Assembly (NCBI GenBank): GCA_964345215.1
Contig: CAYFQH010000001.1
Location: forward strand, 27,990 to 91,989
Reading direction: 5' to 3'
From: CAYFQH01 sp964345215
Lineage (GTDB): Bacteria > Bacillota > Clostridia > Christensenellales > Aristaeellaceae
DNA: 64,000 bases
The position numbers were made by a program, and so were the translations under genes. This document shows positions 16,069 through 25,591 of the stretch, one piece after another. The notes under the pieces are model-generated. The model had not been told where the DNA came from. It searched no databases and saw nothing but the letters and a program-made list of their open reading frames with translations. How positions within the stretch are numbered: position 1 is the stretch's first letter; each line of letters starts with the position of its first letter.

Positions 16069-16242
16069 TTATTCTACCGGAGCAGGTGCTCCAACAGGGC
16101 AAACATCTGCACATGCGCCGCAATCGATGCAAACATCCTCGTCGATGACGTAGATGCCGTCTCCTTCAGAAATTGCGCTTACAGCACATTCAGATTCACA
16201 TGCTCCGCAGTTAATGCAATCATCAGAAATACGGTATGCCAT
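16069..16242 (-). CDS. Ferredoxin, 2[4Fe-4S] bacterial type
   Basis: This 57-residue protein carries two CxxCxxCxxxC clusters: CINCGACESEC and CIDCGACADVC, each followed by a proline or the equivalent region. It would be a small soluble electron carrier for anaerobic redox enzymes. The start is ATG 16242, 8 bases after GGAGG; upstream in-frame sequence lacks support. It sits between ricT and trmN6 with its own terminator, which is not the usual content of this cluster. Confidence 0.94.
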   Translation of the reverse strand: MAYRISDDCINCGACESECAVSAISEGDGIYVIDEDVCIDCGACADVCPVGAPAPVE

Positions 16243-16356
16243 AAGAATTACCTCCTTTTTATCTATTAACAGGTGCACATCCCTGTCAAACAGTAACATC
16301 ATACCACGCAACAGAAAAGTTTGCAAGGTTGATTTTGAAGGGACGATTGTACCCTT

Positions 16357-17649
16357 TTAAGGGGTGTTTCTGTTTTCCTTCTGGGCTTTTTTAATTGCCT
16401 CTTCCAGCGCTTGCTGCCAGGGAGACGCCACCTCGCCGCCCTTCTTAGGCATTTCTTCTTTAGCGGCCTTTGCAGGTACTGCTGGAGCCTGTTGGGGGCG
16501 GTTTTGCTTTTTATCCAGCCGCACTGCCCTTGGTTCCTGGCTTTGAGGCTCCTTGTTTCCAAAGGAGCTCTTATATTCTTTTTGCTCTTTAGAACCTTTG
16601 TGTTCTTTTTGGGTGGTCTTTTCCCGCTTTTCGCCAAAGCCGCCTTTACGCTGGGGCTTTTTATCAAAGGTTCTTTCTTTTTCCCGGCGATCTTCTCCTG
16701 GCTTCCTTCCTTTTTCTATAAGGGCTGCCTTTTCTTCTAAAATCCCTTCCTGTTCAATGAGGGGCAAAGCTTCTTGGACCGTTTCCCAAGCTGATTGTTC
16801 GTCATTGTTTTCATCACCAGGCTGTTGATCAAAGTGTTCCCCGTTAGGTCTGCGTACTTCACTTAAGGGATATTCTTTAATTTCGCTTGTATCCCCCTGG
16901 CTTACCTTTACCCGCACCGTTTCTTTTAGCACGTTAATGGCCCATACAACTCCCCGGCCCTCTTCCACCAACACTTCTTTTCCAACTTTCGGCATTTTGC
17001 GTCTGGCTTCTTCATACCCTTCCTGTTCGTATTGAAGACAACACATCAGCCTGCCGCATACTCCGGAAATTTTAATGGGGTTTAAAGACAAGTTCTGCTC
17101 TTTTGCCATGCGAATGGTAACGGGCTGAAAATTTGCTAAAAAAGTGCCGCAACAGATGGGGCGTCCGCAGGGGCCTAAGCCGCCGATCATTTTAGCCTCA
17201 TCTCGTACGCCAATTTGTCTTAACTCAATACGGGTTTTAAAAATAGAGGCCAGTTCTTTTACCAAGTCTCTAAAATCCACCCGGCCATTGGCAGTAAAGT
17301 AAAAAAGAGCCTTTGAGTTGTCGAAGGTATATTCAACGCGCACCAGTTTCATATCCAGCTTATGTTCAAGAATCTTGCGCTGGCAGATTTCAAAGGCGCT
17401 TATTTCTTTTCGTTCGTTGTCCCTTTGATGATCCAAGTCTTCTTGGGTGGCTACCCGAATAACAGGCTTTAAGGGGGAAGCAATGCTCTCGTCGTCAACT
17501 TGGCGGATGCCTACAATAACCTCGCCCAGCTCCTGCCCCCGAACGGTTTCTACAACAGCCCAATCACCAATATTAGGCCAGTGGTGCATTGGGTCAAAAT
17601 AATATAATTTACCGGAATTTTTAAATCGAATTCCTACTATTGTTGCCAT
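16357..17649 (-). CDS. ricT: PSP1 domain protein RicT/YaaT with long charged tail
   Basis: The N-terminal 270 residues form the PSP1/RicT domain. The cysteines GPCGRPICCGTFL and GVCGRLMCCLQYEQEGY match those that hold an Fe-S cluster in the B. subtilis RicA-RicF-RicT complex, which affects RNase Y activity and sporulation. Residues from about 290 to 430 are a low-complexity tail rich in Lys, Glu, Gln and Arg, longer than in B. subtilis YaaT and probably disordered. Its start overlaps the holB end by 13 bases. Confidence 0.92.
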   Translation of the reverse strand: MATIVGIRFKNSGKLYYFDPMHHWPNIGDWAVVETVRGQELGEVIVGIRQVDDESIASPLKPVIRVATQEDLDHQRDNERKEISAFEICQRKILEHKLDMKLVRVEYTFDNSKALFYFTANGRVDFRDLVKELASIFKTRIELRQIGVRDEAKMIGGLGPCGRPICCGTFLANFQPVTIRMAKEQNLSLNPIKISGVCGRLMCCLQYEQEGYEEARRKMPKVGKEVLVEEGRGVVWAINVLKETVRVKVSQGDTSEIKEYPLSEVRRPNGEHFDQQPGDENNDEQSAWETVQEALPLIEQEGILEEKAALIEKGRKPGEDRREKERTFDKKPQRKGGFGEKREKTTQKEHKGSKEQKEYKSSFGNKEPQSQEPRAVRLDKKQNRPQQAPAVPAKAAKEEMPKKGGEVASPWQQALEEAIKKAQKENRNTP

Positions 17650-18653
17650 TTTTTATTTTCCTCCATGATAAACGAAAACAACTCTTCCAAAATACCCTGC
17701 CAGTTTACCTGACTTAAATATTTATGTTTTGCTTCAAATACTTTATCTATTAATTGTAAAAAAAACGGGTTGTTTTTTCTTGATTTCACCATTTGAATCC
17801 ATGCCGGGGGATAGTCTTCTACCCCCTGCTGGGGGTAGATGCCCAAGCTTACAAACAGGGCAATGCGGGTTAACTCTTCCAAGCTTTTAAAAAGCATTTC
17901 TGCCTGTGCTTTTTTTTCTTTATAGTAAATTGCACTTTGTTCAAGGGCATAATAACTTCCAATACCAAGGACTTTTTGTATCATTTCTTTCCTGAATTCA
18001 AAAAATTGACTGTCGCCTGCGTAGTCCAAAGCCAGGCCTAACTCTCCCCGGGCAAAATAGGTTATTTGTTCTTTTTGGCTTTGAGTCAGTTCCAGTTGAT
18101 CCAATACATGCCAAATGGTTTGCTCCGTTGCCTTGGGCAAAGAAATCATTTGAACCCGGGATAAGATGGTGGGCAGCAGAAGTTGTTTTTCCGTTGCCAA
18201 CAGGCAAAAAACTACGTCGTCATAGGGTTCTTCCAAAGTTTTAAGCAGGGCATTTTGAGCTTGAGGCGTCATTTTTTGGGCATCTTCAATCAGTATAAAG
18301 CGGTAGCCCCCTTCATAAGTATGTTCCCCTGCCTTTTGAATGGCTTGGCGCACCTGGGCCACCCCAATGGTATTTTCACCGCTGATAACCATCACATCGG
18401 GATGAAGCTGATTTTTAACTTTTTGACAGCCGCTACACCAGCCACAAGGTTTCTCTTTTTCACTGCAAAAAAGCATCTGTGCAAGCAATAAGGCCATTGC
18501 ATACTTTCCTGTGCCCTTTGCCCCGGTAAAAAGGTACCCATGGCTCATTTGCTTTTGCTTAAAACGGCTTTGCAGGCTACGGAAAATATTACTTTGACGA
18601 ATATATGTTTCCAGCACAGATGCTTTTTCAAGTGTTTGATTGTTTGTTAACAC
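17637..18653 (-). CDS. holB: DNA polymerase III subunit delta'
   Basis: This 338-residue clamp-loader protein has a P-loop (FTGAKGTGKYAMA, about residue 44), the four-cysteine zinc module within CSEKEKPCGWCSGCQ, and the AAA+ block ALLKTLEEPYDDVVFCLLAT. It would work with DnaX and HolA to load the sliding clamp. Start is GTG 18653 with GAGGG six bases upstream. It follows darA and overlaps ricT, the usual darA-holB-ricT order. Confidence 0.93.
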   Translation of the reverse strand: MLTNNQTLEKASVLETYIRQSNIFRSLQSRFKQKQMSHGYLFTGAKGTGKYAMALLLAQMLFCSEKEKPCGWCSGCQKVKNQLHPDVMVISGENTIGVAQVRQAIQKAGEHTYEGGYRFILIEDAQKMTPQAQNALLKTLEEPYDDVVFCLLATEKQLLLPTILSRVQMISLPKATEQTIWHVLDQLELTQSQKEQITYFARGELGLALDYAGDSQFFEFRKEMIQKVLGIGSYYALEQSAIYYKEKKAQAEMLFKSLEELTRIALFVSLGIYPQQGVEDYPPAWIQMVKSRKNNPFFLQLIDKVFEAKHKYLSQVNWQGILEELFSFIMEENKKWQQ

Positions 18654-18673
18654 CTAATTCCCTCTTTGTAGAA

Positions 18674-19003
18674 CTATAGTTTTAAAAATTGCTCAACGGG
18701 TAAAACGAAAATGGTTGCTCCCCCCACCATTACCTCAATAGGGTACGGCGAGTATACCCCAGACATACCGCCCATAGCGGTAGGGGCCGTGGTAACCTGT
18801 TTTCTGCTTTTGCATATTTTTTCAATAATATCCATGGCTCCCTGAAAGCGGTCTTCTTCAACCCCTACCAATAAGGTGGTGTTACCCGCCCGCAGAAATC
18901 CACCGGTTGTGGCCAGCTTGGTCACCCTGTAACCTTCGTTCATCAGTTCGCTGATTAGGCGTGAGGAATCTTCGTCTTGTACAATTGCTATGATCAATTT
19001 CAT
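18674..19003 (-). CDS. darA: Cyclic-di-AMP receptor protein DarA/PstA (YaaQ, DUF970)
   Basis: This 109-residue PII-like protein matches the c-di-AMP-binding DarA/PstA family. Family blocks are MKLIIAIVQDEDSSRLI, LATTGGFLRAGNTTLLVGVE and the C-terminal GGATIFVLPVEQF. It would sense c-di-AMP as a trimer; downstream targets are not well known. Start ATG 19003 follows AAGGAGG. It heads the darA-holB-ricT cluster. Confidence 0.95.
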   Translation of the reverse strand: MKLIIAIVQDEDSSRLISELMNEGYRVTKLATTGGFLRAGNTTLLVGVEEDRFQGAMDIIEKICKSRKQVTTAPTAMGGMSGVYSPYPIEVMVGGATIFVLPVEQFLKL

Positions 19004-19128
19004 AACGAGTGCCTCCTTATATGTTCATTTGAATTACAGATATCAGTTTACATCTTTAGTATAGCGTATTCGTAATAAAAAATCAATGAAACATATCCTT
19101 TAGAAAAGATTTGTATAACAGCACCGCC

Positions 19129-20865
19129 TTATTGAACATGATATTGGCTATTGTACAAGTTGGCGTAAGCCCCTTTTTGTTTTAGCAGCTCCTGATGGTT
19201 CCCCTGCTCTACAATATTACCCTGATCCATCACCAATATTAAATCGGAATGAACAATGGTAGACAGGCGGTGGGCCACCACAAAGCTGGTTTTTCCTTCC
19301 ATCATGCCCAAAAACGCCTCGTTCACTTGGGCTTCGGTGCGGGTATCGATGGATGAAGTGGCTTCGTCCAGCAAAAGAACGGGCGGAGATACCAGCATAA
19401 CCCTGGCAATACACAAAAGCTGCCGCTGACCCTGAGAAAGGTTGCCTCCGTTATCCACTAAAACCGTGTCATACCCGTGTTCTAGGCGCTCAATAAAGTG
19501 GTGGGCATAGGCCTTTTGGGCTGCATTCACCACCTCATCCAAGGTAGCACCGGGTTTGCCATAGGCAATGTTATCAAAGACCGTGCCGTTTTTAAGCCAG
19601 GTATCCTGAAGGACCATACCAAACTGGCTGCGCAGCGAATGTCTGGTTACTTTTTGGTGGTTATATTCATCTACATAAATTTCGCCACTATCAAGCTCGT
19701 AAAAGCGCATTAAAAGATTGATCAATGTTGTTTTGCCCGAGCCTGTGCTTCCAACAATGGCCACTCGCTTGCCTCGCTGAACCTGCAATGAAAGATTTTG
19801 AATAAAGGGTTTTTGGGAGGTATAGGAAAAATTCACCTTGCTAAAAGCCACATCCCCCTTCACATGGTCTATTATTGCCGCATCAGGTGCGTCAGGCTCT
19901 TCTTGAGGGGCATCCAGCAGTTCAAAAACCCGCTGGGCGGCCGAAAGGGCGGTTTGCAGCTGGGCGGCAATGCCGCTTACCTCGTTAAAGGGTTTGGTAT
20001 ATTGATTGGCATAACTTAAAAAGCTAGAAAGCTGGCCGATGGTCATTGCACCTCTTAAAACCACAAAGGCCCCTACAATACCCACAGCGGCGTATACAAG
20101 GCCATTAATAAAACGGGTAATAGGGTTTGTAAATGCAGGGTAGAGCTGAGCCCGAAAGCCCCAGTACTTCAATTGTTGGTTCATTTTATTAAACTGTTCT
20201 TCCGCTTGTTTTTCGTAAGAAAAGGCTTGAACCACCTTTTGTTGGCTGAGGGTTTCGCTAATAAATCCGCTGATTTCCCCCTGTATTTTTGTTTGCTGGG
20301 TCGCCATGCCAAAGGTGCGCTTGGAAACAAATACCGCAAATAGAACAGAAATAGGGGTAAGCACAACCACTAAAAGGGCAATGGTAATGTTGATTGAAAG
20401 CATAAAGCCAAGGGTGCCCACAATCATTACAATACCTGAAAACAGCTGGGTAAAGCCCTGAATCATGCCGTCGGATATAAAATCCACATCGTTTACAATC
20501 CGGTTGACCAAATCCCCATGGGACTGGTTATCAATGTAAGAAAAGGGGGCTTGTAAAATTTTCCCAAAGGTCTCTTCCCGTAAATCCCGCATAGCATAAA
20601 AAGAAGCTTTCCCTGTACAGATGCCAACAATCCATTGAAGAAAAAAACCAAGAATAGAAACGGTGATAAGAACAACAATAATTTTTACTACTTGGGAAAA
20701 AACAACTCGTCCCGGCCCTATCATGGCATCAATGGCCTGGCCAATAAAAATGGGGCCCATTAAGGTGGCTGCTACAGCACCCATGGATAAAACAAGGGCC
20801 ATAACCAGGTATTTAATATAGGGGCGCATATAGCGCAGCAGGCGGTTGACTGTGTTTTGGCTCAT
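19129..20865 (-). CDS. ABC exporter half-transporter, catalytically standard subunit
   Basis: This 578-residue fusion has a six-helix exporter domain (residues about 15-310) and an ATPase domain. Motifs are intact: Walker A GSTGSGKTT, signature LSQGQRQ, Walker B LLLDEATSSID with the catalytic glutamate, and H-loop AHRLST. Its start overlaps the stop of the partner gene by four bases (ATGA). With that partner it should form a heterodimeric type IV exporter of the BmrCD/TM287-288 kind. Substrate is unknown; drugs or lipids are typical. Confidence 0.93.
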   Translation of the reverse strand: MSQNTVNRLLRYMRPYIKYLVMALVLSMGAVAATLMGPIFIGQAIDAMIGPGRVVFSQVVKIIVVLITVSILGFFLQWIVGICTGKASFYAMRDLREETFGKILQAPFSYIDNQSHGDLVNRIVNDVDFISDGMIQGFTQLFSGIVMIVGTLGFMLSINITIALLVVVLTPISVLFAVFVSKRTFGMATQQTKIQGEISGFISETLSQQKVVQAFSYEKQAEEQFNKMNQQLKYWGFRAQLYPAFTNPITRFINGLVYAAVGIVGAFVVLRGAMTIGQLSSFLSYANQYTKPFNEVSGIAAQLQTALSAAQRVFELLDAPQEEPDAPDAAIIDHVKGDVAFSKVNFSYTSQKPFIQNLSLQVQRGKRVAIVGSTGSGKTTLINLLMRFYELDSGEIYVDEYNHQKVTRHSLRSQFGMVLQDTWLKNGTVFDNIAYGKPGATLDEVVNAAQKAYAHHFIERLEHGYDTVLVDNGGNLSQGQRQLLCIARVMLVSPPVLLLDEATSSIDTRTEAQVNEAFLGMMEGKTSFVVAHRLSTIVHSDLILVMDQGNIVEQGNHQELLKQKGAYANLYNSQYHVQ

Positions 20866-22595
20866 GATGCCACCACCGCCCTTTCCTTAGGCTGAGAAGC
20901 GACGATTTCCTGATAGAGCCGGTTGTTTTCAAGAAGGCTTTGATGGGTGCCCCGGCCAACAAGGCTGCCCTGATCCATTACAAAAATCACGTCGCAGTCT
21001 TCAATAGCTGTAACCCGCTGAGAAATAATAAACAAGGTCATGTCTTGGGTTTTTTCCCGCAAATCTTTACGCAGGGCTGCATCGGTAGCGTAATCCAAGG
21101 CGCTGGCACTATCGTCCAAAATCAGTATTTCCGGTTTTTTAGCCAAGGCCCTGGCAATAGTCAGCCGCTGGCGCTGGCCACCTGAAAAGTTGGTTCCTCC
21201 CTTTAAAACAGGGCTGTTTAACTGCAGTTTCATCTCCATAACCGTTTGCTTCATCTGGGCAATGTCCAAAGCTTCATATAAAGCTTCATCACTTGCCTGT
21301 TCATTTCCAAAGCGCAGGTTTGATCCAATGGTTCCAGAAAATAAAACGGCATTTTGAGGTACAACCCCAATTTGATCCCGAAGGCTTTTAAGGGGATAGT
21401 TTTTTATATTTTGCCCTTTTAAAAGCACCTGCCCTTGGCTTACTTCGTAAAACCTTGGCAGCAACTGCATTAAGGTACTTTTGCCGGCACCGGTGCCGCC
21501 AATAATACCCACCCGTTGCCCTTTATTAACCGTAAAGCTCACATCATCAATGGCTTTTTTCCACTGGGTATAGTAGCCAAAGGAAACCCCCTGGTAAGCG
21601 ATATAGGGTTCTTCCTCGTTTTTAGGTTCTTCCCGACCTGTATCTATAATGCTGGGTTGGGTTTCAAACACCTCATTAATTCGAGCGGCACTGGCTGCCC
21701 CTTTGGTAAAAATAACCACCAAATTGGCTACCACTACCAAAGCCAAGGATATTTGAGTAAGGTAATTAACCAAAGCAATGGTATCTCCCTGGGTCATTTG
21801 GCCAATTTGTATTTGCTGCCCGCTTTGGTATAGTAAAAGGGCAATAGCCCCGTTTAAAATAACCGCAATCAGCGGGGATAAAAGAGCCGTTAAAAGATTG
21901 ATTTTCATGGTAAGCCCCGCCTGTTCCTCACACTGGTTATGAAAGCCTTCTCTTTCCTGCTCCTCAGCCCGAAAAGCCCTTACCACCCGTGCCCCGGTTA
22001 AATTTTCCCGGCTAAGACGGCTGATTACATCGAGTTTTTTTTGAACTTTTTTATATAAAGGAACGGTTTTGCTCATAACCACATACAAAACAAGCCCCGT
22101 TAAAGGCACCACCAGAAGGTATATCCAGGTTACGGAAGGATTGATTCTAAAGGCCATATACACAGCCCCTACAGCTAAAAACGGCGCCCTGGTGACCAGG
22201 CGGATGAGCATGGCCACCACTACCTGTATTTGGTTGATGTCGTTGGTCATGCGGGTAGTAAGGGTATCAGCTCCAAACTGGTCCAGCTCTTTATATGAAA
22301 ACCTTTGAATATATGAAAAAAGGCTTCTGCGCATATCCGTACCCACCCCCTGTGAAGCAACACTGGCCATCCATTGGGCGGTTAAAGAGGATGCCAGGCC
22401 CAGTATTCCAAGAGCCACCATAATGAGCCCCTGTTTTAGAATAAAGGGTCGATCCCCCATTAAAATCCCCTGGTCAATCATTCTGGCCATAACGATGGGC
22501 ACAATCAATTCAAAAATGGCTTCTGTTAACTTGAATAAGGGGCCCAGCAGCGTTTGCCACTTGTATTTTTTTAAAAAGCGCACCAGTTTAAACAT
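20862..22595 (-). CDS. ABC exporter half-transporter, degenerate-site subunit
   Basis: This 577-residue half-transporter is the first gene of the pair. Walker A is GGTGAGKST and the signature FSGGQRQRL. Walker B ends LILDDSASALD, with Asp where the catalytic Glu would be, and the H-loop reads ISQRVT, with Gln instead of His. These are the usual changes in the degenerate ATP site of heterodimeric exporters, so they indicate partner specialisation, not loss of function. Start ATG 22595 has GAAAGGGG upstream. Confidence 0.92.
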   Translation of the reverse strand: MFKLVRFLKKYKWQTLLGPLFKLTEAIFELIVPIVMARMIDQGILMGDRPFILKQGLIMVALGILGLASSLTAQWMASVASQGVGTDMRRSLFSYIQRFSYKELDQFGADTLTTRMTNDINQIQVVVAMLIRLVTRAPFLAVGAVYMAFRINPSVTWIYLLVVPLTGLVLYVVMSKTVPLYKKVQKKLDVISRLSRENLTGARVVRAFRAEEQEREGFHNQCEEQAGLTMKINLLTALLSPLIAVILNGAIALLLYQSGQQIQIGQMTQGDTIALVNYLTQISLALVVVANLVVIFTKGAASAARINEVFETQPSIIDTGREEPKNEEEPYIAYQGVSFGYYTQWKKAIDDVSFTVNKGQRVGIIGGTGAGKSTLMQLLPRFYEVSQGQVLLKGQNIKNYPLKSLRDQIGVVPQNAVLFSGTIGSNLRFGNEQASDEALYEALDIAQMKQTVMEMKLQLNSPVLKGGTNFSGGQRQRLTIARALAKKPEILILDDSASALDYATDAALRKDLREKTQDMTLFIISQRVTAIEDCDVIFVMDQGSLVGRGTHQSLLENNRLYQEIVASQPKERAVVAS

Positions 22596-22683
22596 TGGTT
22601 TCCCCTTTCAGTTAAGCATATTTGCAAACATTAGTTTATCATACTTTATAGCTATCTACAATTTAAAAACCATGCAAAAAACC

Positions 22684-22723
22684 AATAAAAAACCGGCATG
22701 GCAGCAAATAGCCGCCACACCGG
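22684..22723 (-). terminator. Terminator of ppdK
   Basis: Minus-strand CCGGTGTGGC and GCCATGCCGG pair fully (with two G-U pairs) and are followed by TTTTTTATT. Confidence 0.85.
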
Positions 22724-22749
22724 AAAGATTCTTTTAGTAAAAGAAATTT

Positions 22750-25386
22750 TTATTTGTCTTCGCTCTTAATAGCAGCTTGAGCAGCAGCCAAACGGGCGAT
22801 AGGTACACGGAAAGGAGAACAGGATACATAATTTAAGCCTACATTGTGGCAGAATTCGATGGAAGAAGGATCTCCACCATGTTCGCCGCAGATACCCAAT
22901 TTTAAATCAGGTTTGGTTTGACGGCCTAATTTAACGGCGGTTTGTACCAGTTTGCCAACACCATCCTGGTCTAAGCGGGCAAAGGGGTCGCTTTCAAAGA
23001 TTTTATTATCATAATAAGCATCTAAGAACTTACCGGCATCATCACGGCTAAAGCCGAAGGCCATTTGGGTTAAGTCGTTAGTACCAAAGGAGAAGAAGTC
23101 GGCTTCTTCAGCAATTTCGTCGGCAGTTACACAGGCACGGGGCAATTCAACCATGGTACCAATGGTATAAGGCACTTTTTGGCCTGCTTCTGCAAATACA
23201 ACCTCAGCAGTATCTAACACAATTTGCTTTACAAAGGCCAACTCTTTTTTACTGCCAACTAAAGGAATCATGATCTCCGGCTCAACACTCAGGCCAGTTT
23301 CTTTGTTAACGGCAATGGCAGCTTGCAGAACTGCACGGGTTTGCATTTCAGCAATTTCAGGATAGGTAACGGCCAAACGGCAACCACGGTGACCCATCAT
23401 GGGGTTGAACTCGTGAAGCTCGTCAATTTTAGCAACGATGCTCTCTTCGCTGGTGTTCAACTGTTTTGCCAAATCCGTAATTTCTTTGGTCATGGATTTT
23501 TGTGGCAAGAACTCATGCAAAGGAGGATCCAAGTAACGAATGGTCATAGGACGGCCTTCCAAGGCTTTGAACATTCCTTCAAAGTCCCCTTGCTGCATGG
23601 GTAGAATTTTGTTTAAAGCGGCCCGGCGTTGTTCTTCATTATCGGCTAAAATCATTTCGCGAACAGCTGCGATACGGTCAGCATCAAAGAACATGTGCTC
23701 GGTACGGCACAGACCAACACCCTGGGCACCGAATTCTAAGGCTTGAATGGTTTCTTTGGGGGTATCGGCATTGGTGCGGATATCCAAAGTTCTGTATTCA
23801 TCGGCCCAAGCCATAATACGGGCGAAATCGCCGGACACGGTGGCTTCAACAGTGGGGATTAAACCAGCGTATACATTACCGGTAGCGCCGTCGATAGACA
23901 GGGCATCCCCTTCTTTGAATTCCTGGCCTAAAATAGTGATGCGGTTGTTGGCTTCGTCCAATTTAATGTCGTGGGCACCTACAACAGCAGGGCGCCCCAT
24001 ACCACGGGCAACAACAGCAGCGTGAGAGGTCATGCCACCGCGGGCAGTTAAAATACCCTTGGAAAGATCCATGCCTTCAATATCTTCCGGAGTGGTTTCC
24101 TCACGAACCAAAAGAACGGTTTGGCCTTTGCGGGCAGCATTGGCAGCACCTTTAGCGGTGAAGTAAATTTGACCGGAAGCAGCACCGGGAGATGCAGGCA
24201 GGGCCCGGGTAACGGGAGTGGCTTTTTTAATGGCATCCTCATCAAAGTTAGGGTGCAATAAGGTATCAAGTTGTTTTGGATCAATCATCATCACAGCGTC
24301 TTTAGGCTGAATCATGCCCTCATCTACTAAATCACAGGCGATTTTAACAGCAGCGCCGGCAGTACGTTTGCCGCTGCGGGTTTGGAGCATATACAGCTTG
24401 CCGTTTTCGATGGTGTATTCAAGGTCCTGCATATCTTTATAGTGTTTTTCCAGAATTTCAGCGTTATGCACAAACTCGTCATACACTTCGGGCATAATCT
24501 CTTTTAAATAAGAGATCGGCTGGGGTGTACGGATACCGGCAACAACGTCTTCGCCCTGGGCGTTTTGTAAAAACTCACCATAGAAAATATTTTCGCCGGT
24601 GGCAGGGTTACGGGTAAAGGCAACACCTGTACCGCAGTCATCGCCCATGTTACCAAATACCATGCCTTGAATATTAACGGCAGTACCCCAGTCACCGGGG
24701 ATGTCGTTCATACGGCGGTAATAAATGGCACGGGGGTTATCCCAAGAACGGAAAACAGCTTTAACAGATTCAAGGAGCTGCACTTTTACATCCTGTGGAA
24801 AGGGTTCGCCCTTTTCTTTGGCATATACTTCCAGGGATTTTTTAACGATATCCTTCATGTCTTCAGCATCAAGCTGGGTATCGCTTTCAACACCTCTTTC
24901 AGCCTTTTTGTCATCTAACAGTTTTTCAAACTTGGTTTTTTCAATTTCCATTACCACATCGGCAAACATGGAAATAAAACGGCGGTAGCTGTCATAAGCA
25001 AAGCGCTCGTTTTGGGTTTTGTTGGCCAAGCCAATAACGGCTTCGTCGTTTAAACCAAGGTTTAAAATGGTATCCATCATGCCGGGCATGGAAGCACGGG
25101 CACCGGAACGAACAGAAACCAAGAAGGGATTTTCTTTGTCTCCGAATTTTTTGCCATAAAGGGCCTCAGTTTTTTCTAAAGCTTCAAAAATTTGTTCAAC
25201 GATTTCGTCTGCAATCACTCTGCCGTCAGCGTAGTATTTTGTGCAAGCTTCGGTTGTAACAGTAAAGCCTTGGGGCACTGGCATGCCAATACCGGTCATT
25301 TCGGCCAAGTTAGCACCTTTACCGCCCAGCAGGCTTTTCATGGTGGCATTTCCCTCACTAAAGAGATATACGTATTTTGTTGCCAT
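22750..25386 (-). CDS. ppdK: Pyruvate, phosphate dikinase
   Basis: This 878-residue enzyme interconverts pyruvate, ATP and phosphate with PEP, AMP and PPi, working in PPi-linked glycolysis or gluconeogenesis in anaerobes. The N-terminal ATP-grasp domain begins FSEGNATMKSLLGGKGANLAEM. The phospho-histidine lies in GGMTSHAAVVARGMGRP near residue 455. The C-terminal barrel has CRTEHMFF and ICGEHGGDPSS. The start is ATG 25386 (ATKYVYLF), with GAGAGGA upstream, matching the family length; the in-frame extension to 25455 is leader sequence. It is a single-gene unit with promoter, leader hairpin and terminator. Confidence 0.97.
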   Translation of the reverse strand: MATKYVYLFSEGNATMKSLLGGKGANLAEMTGIGMPVPQGFTVTTEACTKYYADGRVIADEIVEQIFEALEKTEALYGKKFGDKENPFLVSVRSGARASMPGMMDTILNLGLNDEAVIGLANKTQNERFAYDSYRRFISMFADVVMEIEKTKFEKLLDDKKAERGVESDTQLDAEDMKDIVKKSLEVYAKEKGEPFPQDVKVQLLESVKAVFRSWDNPRAIYYRRMNDIPGDWGTAVNIQGMVFGNMGDDCGTGVAFTRNPATGENIFYGEFLQNAQGEDVVAGIRTPQPISYLKEIMPEVYDEFVHNAEILEKHYKDMQDLEYTIENGKLYMLQTRSGKRTAGAAVKIACDLVDEGMIQPKDAVMMIDPKQLDTLLHPNFDEDAIKKATPVTRALPASPGAASGQIYFTAKGAANAARKGQTVLLVREETTPEDIEGMDLSKGILTARGGMTSHAAVVARGMGRPAVVGAHDIKLDEANNRITILGQEFKEGDALSIDGATGNVYAGLIPTVEATVSGDFARIMAWADEYRTLDIRTNADTPKETIQALEFGAQGVGLCRTEHMFFDADRIAAVREMILADNEEQRRAALNKILPMQQGDFEGMFKALEGRPMTIRYLDPPLHEFLPQKSMTKEITDLAKQLNTSEESIVAKIDELHEFNPMMGHRGCRLAVTYPEIAEMQTRAVLQAAIAVNKETGLSVEPEIMIPLVGSKKELAFVKQIVLDTAEVVFAEAGQKVPYTIGTMVELPRACVTADEIAEEADFFSFGTNDLTQMAFGFSRDDAGKFLDAYYDNKIFESDPFARLDQDGVGKLVQTAVKLGRQTKPDLKLGICGEHGGDPSSIEFCHNVGLNYVSCSPFRVPIARLAAAQAAIKSEDK

Positions 25387-25434
25387 ATGATACCGTCCTC
25401 TCATCGATTGATATTTATTTTGCTGTAAACAGCT

Positions 25435-25468
25435 TAAAAAAGCAAGGCGCAACAATTGCCTTTGCTTC
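25435..25468 (-). terminator. Hairpin with T-run in the ppdK leader (possible attenuator)
   Basis: Minus-strand AAGCAAAGGC and GCCTTGCTT pair (one bulged A) and are followed by TTTTTT. It lies downstream of the predicted ppdK promoter and upstream of the ppdK start, so it could attenuate ppdK. It may also stop read-through from recG. Confidence 0.5.
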
Positions 25469-25478
25469 TTTTGACACC

Positions 25479-25513
25479 GATAGTAGTATACTATCTTTTG
25501 TGGCTTTTGGCAA
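25479..25513 (-). promoter_or_regulatory. Candidate ppdK promoter overlapped by a palindromic operator
   Basis: Minus-strand TTGCCA (25513-25508) and TATACT (25490-25485) are 17 bases apart. The -10 sits inside a perfect palindrome, GATAGTA-gta-TACTATC on the plus strand at 25479-25495, which looks like a repressor site. The regulator is unknown. Confidence 0.55.
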
Positions 25514-25591
25514 GGAAAACTGGGATTTCACCTGCGGGCTAAAGGCAGGAGCTCTTTTTAAGGCAAAAGTCACAAGGGATAAAAGCTGCTG

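Noticed and set aside
20862..22595. Degenerate ATP site in the first ABC exporter subunit as evidence of a dead transporter
   Set aside because: Asp in Walker B and Gln in the H-loop are normal for the non-catalytic site of heterodimeric exporters; the partner has intact motifs.
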